From Bog-473 sp035947875 (GTDB lineage Bacteria; Actinomycetota; Acidimicrobiia; Acidimicrobiales; RAAP-2): a stretch of 18,585 bases of DNA. The stretch lies in assembly GCA_035947875.1 (NCBI GenBank), contig DASZJQ010000186.1, positions 1 to 18,585 on the forward strand. Direction: 5' to 3'. Below, in pieces: positions 15,077-18,585 of the stretch. The first letter of the stretch is position 1; each line of letters starts with the position of its first letter. The position numbers and the translations under genes are program-made. The notes under the pieces were generated by a model. It saw nothing but the letters and a program-made list of their open reading frames with translations, ran no database searches and was not told where the DNA came from.

Positions 15077-15993
15077 CGCACCTTGTCGGGATGCAACGCC
15101 CGAGCCATCCGCTCCATGCCCTCGCGCCAGGGCACCGTCGTCGGCCCGATCAGCTCGTGCATCCTCGTCGTGTCGATCTCCACGCTGTCGATGGTCGATT
15201 CGGTCGGCGCGAACGTGGCTTCACACCCGGTGAGTCCGGCCAGGAAGGTGCACCACTCCTCGATGCTGACCCCTTCGCTGCCGCCCCAATTGACCGTGGT
15301 GGCCGGCACCGATGCGGCCCGGAGCAACCGGGGCACCATGGCGAAGATGTCGTCCGCATGGAGTGGGTGGTAGACGCTGGGCGCGTCGACATGCACCGGA
15401 ACCGGATGGCCCGACAGCATCATGTGCAGGTGGATGGCCGGCCAGCCGCCCCCGTCCCCGTAGGGAACCGACAGTCGGGCAATGGTGGTCGGTAGCCCGT
15501 GGCGCTCCGCCCCCCAGCGGGCCGTCCCCTCAGCGGCGATCTTGCAGATGCTGTAGGTACGCAGGAAGGGCCACACGCCGTGGTTGTCACCGAGCGGTCC
15601 GTCTTCGGCGAACTTGCGGTGACCCTCGGGCTTGTACACCCCGGTGGTCGAGCAATGGAGGAAGGCCGTGGCGTTGCGGTGGTGCTCCATGAGGTAGGCC
15701 AATCCACCGCTGTTGGCGGCCAGATCGGTCTCCCAGTCGTTGGTCTTCGCCACGGCAAAGTTCAGCACGTAGTCGGCGTCGGCCGGGAGTCCCGAGACGT
15801 CACCGGCCAGCAGGTCGATGGGGACGCAGTGCACCCCGGCCTTCTCCAGTTCGTCCCGGGCGCCCTGATCGGTGAACCGGGCGCCCCCGAAGACCTCGTT
15901 GTCCCGGGCCAGGGCCACGGCCAGTGGGCGCGCCACCTGGCCGGTGACTCCCGTGATGACGATGGTGCTTCCAGCCAGCGTGTCGTTGCTCAT
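15073..15993 (-). CDS. NAD-dependent epimerase/dehydratase family protein (extended SDR)
   Basis: A 306-residue extended short-chain dehydrogenase of the nucleotide-sugar epimerase/dehydratase superfamily. IVITGVTGQVARPLA (11-25) is the dinucleotide-binding strand and glycine loop, LHCSTTGVY (112-120) holds the active-site Ser/Thr, and the Y-x3-K pair is Tyr147/Lys151 in TYSICK. The C-terminal half has the substrate-binding VYHPLHADDI segment. The substrate is unknown. The ATG at 15993 has AGAGGG immediately before it and lies 29 bp from the divergent DUF1543 gene. It heads a minus-strand group with the GNAT and bioB genes. Confidence 0.82.
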   Translation of the reverse strand: MSNDTLAGSTIVITGVTGQVARPLAVALARDNEVFGGARFTDQGARDELEKAGVHCVPIDLLAGDVSGLPADADYVLNFAVAKTNDWETDLAANSGGLAYLMEHHRNATAFLHCSTTGVYKPEGHRKFAEDGPLGDNHGVWPFLRTYSICKIAAEGTARWGAERHGLPTTIARLSVPYGDGGGWPAIHLHMMLSGHPVPVHVDAPSVYHPLHADDIFAMVPRLLRAASVPATTVNWGGSEGVSIEEWCTFLAGLTGCEATFAPTESTIDSVEIDTTRMHELIGPTTVPWREGMERMARALHPDKVR

Positions 15994-16022
15994 CCCTCTT
16001 TCGTAGTCGCTACGCTCCGCTG
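15994..16022. promoter_or_regulatory. 29-bp divergent intergenic region, possible leaderless promoters
   Basis: A perfect inverted repeat, CGTAGTCGCTACG (16002-16014), lies between two divergent starts. On the + strand TACGCT (16011-16016) is exactly 6 bp before the DUF1543 ATG. On the minus strand TACGAA (16005-16000) is exactly 6 bp before the epimerase ATG. A -10 hexamer this close would put transcription starts at or near the start codons. The minus-strand hexamer is a poor match and no good -35 is visible on either strand. Confidence 0.35.
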
Positions 16023-16268
16023 ATGCATCTCTACGCCGCGTTTCTCGGGGGCGAGCTGGCCCCCAACCGCATGGGCGAGGACCACGAGGTGGTCTTCGTG
16101 GTGGCCGAGGACACCACGTCGGCCCGCAAGGCGGCCCAGAAGAAGTGGGGTGGTGACGGTCGCGCCCATGTCGACGCGGTGACCCGGCTGGACCGGATCG
16201 ACGGCTACGCCATCTCGCTGTCGGCGTCGGGCCACGGTGACGCCACCGCCATGGAGGGCTACAACTAA
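16023..16268 (+). CDS. DUF1543 domain-containing small protein
   Basis: An 81-residue protein that fits the DUF1543 family. MHLYAAFLGGELAP (1-14) corresponds to the conserved opening strand with LGG. EDHEVVFVVAED (19-30) matches the HDv-FVvge core, KKWGG (40-44) corresponds to the conserved Trp-Gly, and AHVDAVTRLDRIDGYAISL (48-66) is the closing motif with conserved Asp and DGY. The function is unknown in the family. It is the only + strand gene in the right half and probably has its own promoter in the 29-bp divergent gap. No Shine-Dalgarno is visible, so translation may be leaderless. Confidence 0.8.
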   Translation: MHLYAAFLGGELAPNRMGEDHEVVFVVAEDTTSARKAAQKKWGGDGRAHVDAVTRLDRIDGYAISLSASGHGDATAMEGYN

Positions 16269-16299
16269 CAGCAGGGCGACGGAACGGCGAATCTGCCGA

Positions 16300-17076
16300 C
16301 TACACGACGGGCGACAGCCCGCCGTCGAGGTTGATGGCGGTGCCGGTCAGGTAGGACGACCGGGCCGAGAGGAGGAAGCTGGCCAGGTCGGCAAACTCCG
16401 CGCTGCGCCCGACCCGGCCCAGCGGGATGCCCGCCCCCGCCGCCAGACGCGCGTAGTACTCGGGCAACGCCACTCCGGCCGCCGCGGCCCCCCGGACCCA
16501 CTGGCCGCTCTCGATGAGCCCGATCAGGATGGCGTTGACCCGGATCCGGTCCGGGGCCAGTTCCTTGGACAGCGCCTTCATCAGTGCCATGCCGGCGGCG
16601 CGGCTGACCGAGCTCGGGGCGCTCCCGGCGCCCGGCGCCTTGGCCGCCATGGCCAGGGTGAACACGGCCGACCCGCCGCGCTGGCGCAGATGCGGCAGGG
16701 CCATCCGGGTCAGACGTACGGCCCCCATCAGCTTCAGCTGCAGGTCGCCTTCCCACAGGGCGTCATCGGTCTCCTCGAGCTTCCCGGCGGCGGATCGTCC
16801 GGCGTTGTGCACCACCCCGTCGATCCGGCCCCACCGGGCCGCGACGGCGTCGACGAAACCCTGGATCTCCGTCCCCTGCTCGACGTCGGCCTGCCGGGCC
16901 AGCACATCGCCGCCGGCGGACTCGAGGCCTTCGGCCGCCGCGGCCAGGCGGCCCGCGTCGCGTCCGCAGATGGCCACCGCCCCGCCTTCGGCCACCAGGT
17001 GTTGGGCCAGGGCCAGCCCGAGCCCGTCGGTTCCACCGGTGATCATGGTGACCGTGCCGGCGAGTTCGAGGTCCAC
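16300..17076 (-). CDS. Divergent SDR-family protein lacking the catalytic tetrad
   Basis: A 258-residue short-chain dehydrogenase/reductase fold. The cofactor motif TGGTDGLG (13-20), acidic ADV (63-65), HNAG (90-93) and the C-terminal YLTGTAINLDGG (242-253) are intact. The active-site positions are not: the usual Asn-Ser-Tyr-Lys are replaced, with Lys115 in LKLMG where NLxG is expected, no Ser in the VFTLAMAAK strand, and Ser155/Arg159 at the Y-x3-K positions. It may bind a cofactor without ordinary dehydrogenase chemistry, or belong to an SDR branch with altered chemistry. I chose the GTG at 17076, which shares its G with the stop of the upstream kinase gene and has AAGGAG 8 bp before it. 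Upstream in-frame sequence is shadow of that gene. Confidence 0.82.
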   Translation of the reverse strand: MDLELAGTVTMITGGTDGLGLALAQHLVAEGGAVAICGRDAGRLAAAAEGLESAGGDVLARQADVEQGTEIQGFVDAVAARWGRIDGVVHNAGRSAAGKLEETDDALWEGDLQLKLMGAVRLTRMALPHLRQRGGSAVFTLAMAAKAPGAGSAPSSVSRAAGMALMKALSKELAPDRIRVNAILIGLIESGQWVRGAAAAGVALPEYYARLAAGAGIPLGRVGRSAEFADLASFLLSARSSYLTGTAINLDGGLSPVV

Positions 17077-17624
17077 TACCTCGCTCCTTGGTCGAGGGGG
17101 GCCGGCGACCGGTTCGACGTGGACACGAAGGCGTCGACCTGCCGGCGGCTCTGCAGCCGGATGAAGGCCAGATGGGCCCAGCGGGGATCCGCGGCGGCTT
17201 GGGCGTAGCGTCGGCGGTAGCGGCCATGACGGGTCAGCGACCAGGCGATGATCGACTTCTGCGGATCCATTGACCACAGGTTGGAGGCGGACTCGCGATT
17301 GCCGTTCCACAGCTCGGTCCGGCGCACCACCCGGCCCACCGTGCGCGCCACCACACGGCCGGCCACGACCGGCAATGGGAGGTCGAGCCAGACGACGGTG
17401 TCGGCGCGCGCCCAGACCAGGTCCTGCACCCCCGAGTAGTTGCCGTCGACCACCCAGCCCGAGGTGCCGACCCGCTCACCCACCCGGGACCGGAACTCAC
17501 CCGGCTCGAGTTCGGTCCAGCCCGGCTGGTGGAAGATGGCGTCCAGCTCGACGTGGGGGACCTCCAGGCGCCGGGCCAGCGTGGCGCCCAGGCGCGTTTT
17601 GCCCGACCCCGAACATCCGACCAC
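17076..17624 (-). CDS. P-loop kinase-like protein (FlaR / topology modulation protein family)
   Basis: A small nucleoside-kinase-like P-loop protein of the AAA/FlaR (DNA topology modulation protein) family, 182 residues from the first GTG. Walker A GCSGSGKT (3-10), HVELDAIFHQPGW (24-36), WVVDGNYSG (57-65) and the Arg-rich lid (about 89-106) are family features. The substrate is not known. The GTG at 17624 leaves almost no first beta strand. In the same frame upstream, codons for I-R-R-V-S-V run from an ATC at 17639, placed 9 bp after AGGAG, and the upstream SDR stop follows immediately beyond. The natural start may therefore be ATC. It ends overlapping the next SDR gene by one base. Confidence 0.8.
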   Translation of the reverse strand: MVGCSGSGKTRLGATLARRLEVPHVELDAIFHQPGWTELEPGEFRSRVGERVGTSGWVVDGNYSGVQDLVWARADTVVWLDLPLPVVAGRVVARTVGRVVRRTELWNGNRESASNLWSMDPQKSIIAWSLTRHGRYRRRYAQAAADPRWAHLAFIRLQSRRQVDAFVSTSNRSPAPLDQGAR

Positions 17625-17642
17625 CGATACTCGCCTGATAAC

Positions 17643-18404
17643 TCAGCGCTCCTGTTCGGTCGGCCGGATGAGCATCTCGTTCACGGCGACGTGGCGGGGT
17701 CTGGTCACGACGTACGTGATGGCGTCGGCGATGTCCTCGGACGCCATGAGCTCGATGCCGCCGAAGTTCTTCGCCATCTCCTCCAGGACCACCGGCCGGT
17801 TGTGCGAAGCCAGTTCGGTCGCCGTGGCTCCCGGCTCGATGATGGACACCCGCACGTGCCGGGCCGTCACCTCCTGGCGCAGGGACTCGCTGAAAGCGAC
17901 CACGCCGAACTTGGTGGCGTTGTAGACGCCGCTGTTGAGCCGGGCCACCCGGCCGGCCGTCGAGCTGACGTTGACCACGTCGGCCACTGAGCGCGGGTCA
18001 CCCTCGGCGGCCGCCAGCAGGTGCGGCAGGGCGGCGTGGGTGCAGTACAGCAATCCGAGCACGTTGAGGGTGACCATGCGCTGCCACTCCTCGAGCGGCG
18101 CCCCCACGATGGGGCCGAGCAACATGACGCCGGCGTTGTTGACCAGCGTGTCGAGGCGGCCCAGCTCGCCCACCGCGGTCTCCACTGCCGCCTGAGCCTG
18201 GGCCTGGTCGGACACATCGGCCTCGATGACCAGAGCCTTCCCGCTACCCCCGATCCGCTCGGCCAGTGCTTCCAGCTTGTCCCGCCGCCGGGCCACCAGC
18301 GCGACGGTGGCGCCCCTTTCGGCCAGGGCCACGGCGGTGGCCTCACCGATGCCACTACTGGCCCCGGTCACCAGGGCGACGGTTCCGCTCAACGACTCCG
18401 ACAT
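17643..18404 (-). CDS. Classical SDR-family oxidoreductase
   Basis: A 253-residue classical short-chain dehydrogenase with a complete active site: TGASSGIG (13-20), ADV (62-64), NNAG (89-92), Asn114 in LNVLG, VSS (146-148), Tyr161 and Lys165 in YNATK, and a PGAT segment after the active site. It should be an NAD(P)-dependent oxidoreductase of YdfG-like or general SDR type; the substrate is unknown. The ATG at 18404 was chosen for its GGAGG 4 bp upstream. A longer in-frame start at 18443 adds 13 residues before the conserved fold. The kinase-like gene begins in the same reading frame about 18 bp after this stop. Confidence 0.86.
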   Translation of the reverse strand: MSESLSGTVALVTGASSGIGEATAVALAERGATVALVARRRDKLEALAERIGGSGKALVIEADVSDQAQAQAAVETAVGELGRLDTLVNNAGVMLLGPIVGAPLEEWQRMVTLNVLGLLYCTHAALPHLLAAAEGDPRSVADVVNVSSTAGRVARLNSGVYNATKFGVVAFSESLRQEVTARHVRVSIIEPGATATELASHNRPVVLEEMAKNFGGIELMASEDIADAITYVVTRPRHVAVNEMLIRPTEQER

Positions 18405-18456
18405 GGATCCTCCACGACTCTGCCGCCGCACCGGCGCGGCCACGCCCCTGGTTTAG

Positions 18457-18481
18457 TGGACGCGGTGGGCCGGTGCGTCCA
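18457..18481. terminator. Inverted repeat downstream of the right-edge gene, possible terminator
   Basis: TGGACGC (18457-18463) and GCGTCCA (18475-18481) form a perfect 7-bp inverted repeat around an 11-base GC-rich loop. It lies about 30 bp after the stop of the partial gene and upstream of the SDR start. There is no T-tract. It could be a terminator for the incoming gene or an operator for the SDR trio. Confidence 0.3.
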
Positions 18482-18512
18482 TCGGCGCCGTGGGCCCTCG
18501 CTCCTGCTTTCG

Positions 18513-18585
18513 CTACTGCTCGTCGAACGGCTCGATCCCGAACAGGCCGACGGGCACCCCGATGTCATCGGGGACCCGCGTCGGA
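18513..18585 (-). CDS. 3' end of an unidentified minus-strand gene
   Basis: The minus strand reads 23 open codons from the window edge to a TAG at 18515-18513, ending in VPVGLFGIEPFDEQ. Nearly every codon has G or C at the third position, as in the neighbouring real genes, which supports true coding sequence. Too little is visible to name a family. The gene enters from beyond the right edge and would precede the SDR on the same strand, about 108 bp away. Confidence 0.5.
   Translation of the reverse strand, partial: PTRVPDDIGVPVGLFGIEPFDEQ

Noticed and set aside
11784..15373. Long + strand frames opposite the GH4, bioB and acetyltransferase genes
   Set aside because: Composition is typical of antisense frames in high-GC DNA and no domain is recognisable, while the minus-strand genes have full motifs.
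1..18585. tRNA, rRNA, CRISPR arrays, IS elements, phage genes or toxin-antitoxin pairs
   Set aside because: None was seen. Genes are tightly packed, no intergenic gap exceeds about 160 bp, and no transposase, integrase or spaced-repeat pattern is present.

Overview
The window is a very GC-rich bacterial chromosome segment with many GTG starts, GTGA/ATGA gene overlaps and near-saturated G/C third codon positions. This fits a high-GC actinomycete-type bacterium. The fused branched-chain-type (HAAT) transporter genes make an Acidimicrobiia-like lineage plausible, but no marker gene settles it. I saw no rRNA, tRNA, IS element, phage gene or CRISPR array.

Left end (39-702): a CadD-type membrane transporter on the + strand converges on the minus-strand cluster. 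The boundary carries four perfect-period 14-bp tandem repeats (647-702), and the last one contains the stop codon of the binding-protein gene.

Centre (690-13330, all minus strand): a coherent uptake and catabolism block. In transcription order it holds a GH4 glycosidase, a beta-hydroxyacid dehydrogenase, a class I (DeoC/FbaB-like) aldolase, an FGGY sugar kinase and a LarA-family nickel-pincer isomerase. After a 61-bp gap comes a HAAT-type ABC transporter with unusual architecture: an MFS domain fused to a LivF-type ATPase, a LivH-LivM fused permease, LivG and a membrane-anchored binding protein. The same operator-like element, TGAC-N6-GTCA, lies about 20 bp upstream of both the GH4 start and the MFS-LivF start, so the two transcription units probably share a regulator. 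My reading is an undescribed route that takes up a glycoside or sugar acid, hydrolyses it, isomerises or oxidises a hydroxyacid intermediate, phosphorylates it and cleaves it. The substrate cannot be read from the sequence.

Right part (13445-18585): a minus-strand group of NAD-dependent epimerase/dehydratase, GNAT acetyltransferase and biotin synthase (bioB). It is separated by a 29-bp divergent, possibly leaderless promoter region from a small DUF1543 gene on +. Then come a minus-strand trio: a classical SDR, a FlaR-like P-loop kinase whose natural start appears to be an ATC codon, and a second SDR that has lost the catalytic tetrad. The 3' end of an unidentified minus-strand gene enters at the right edge.
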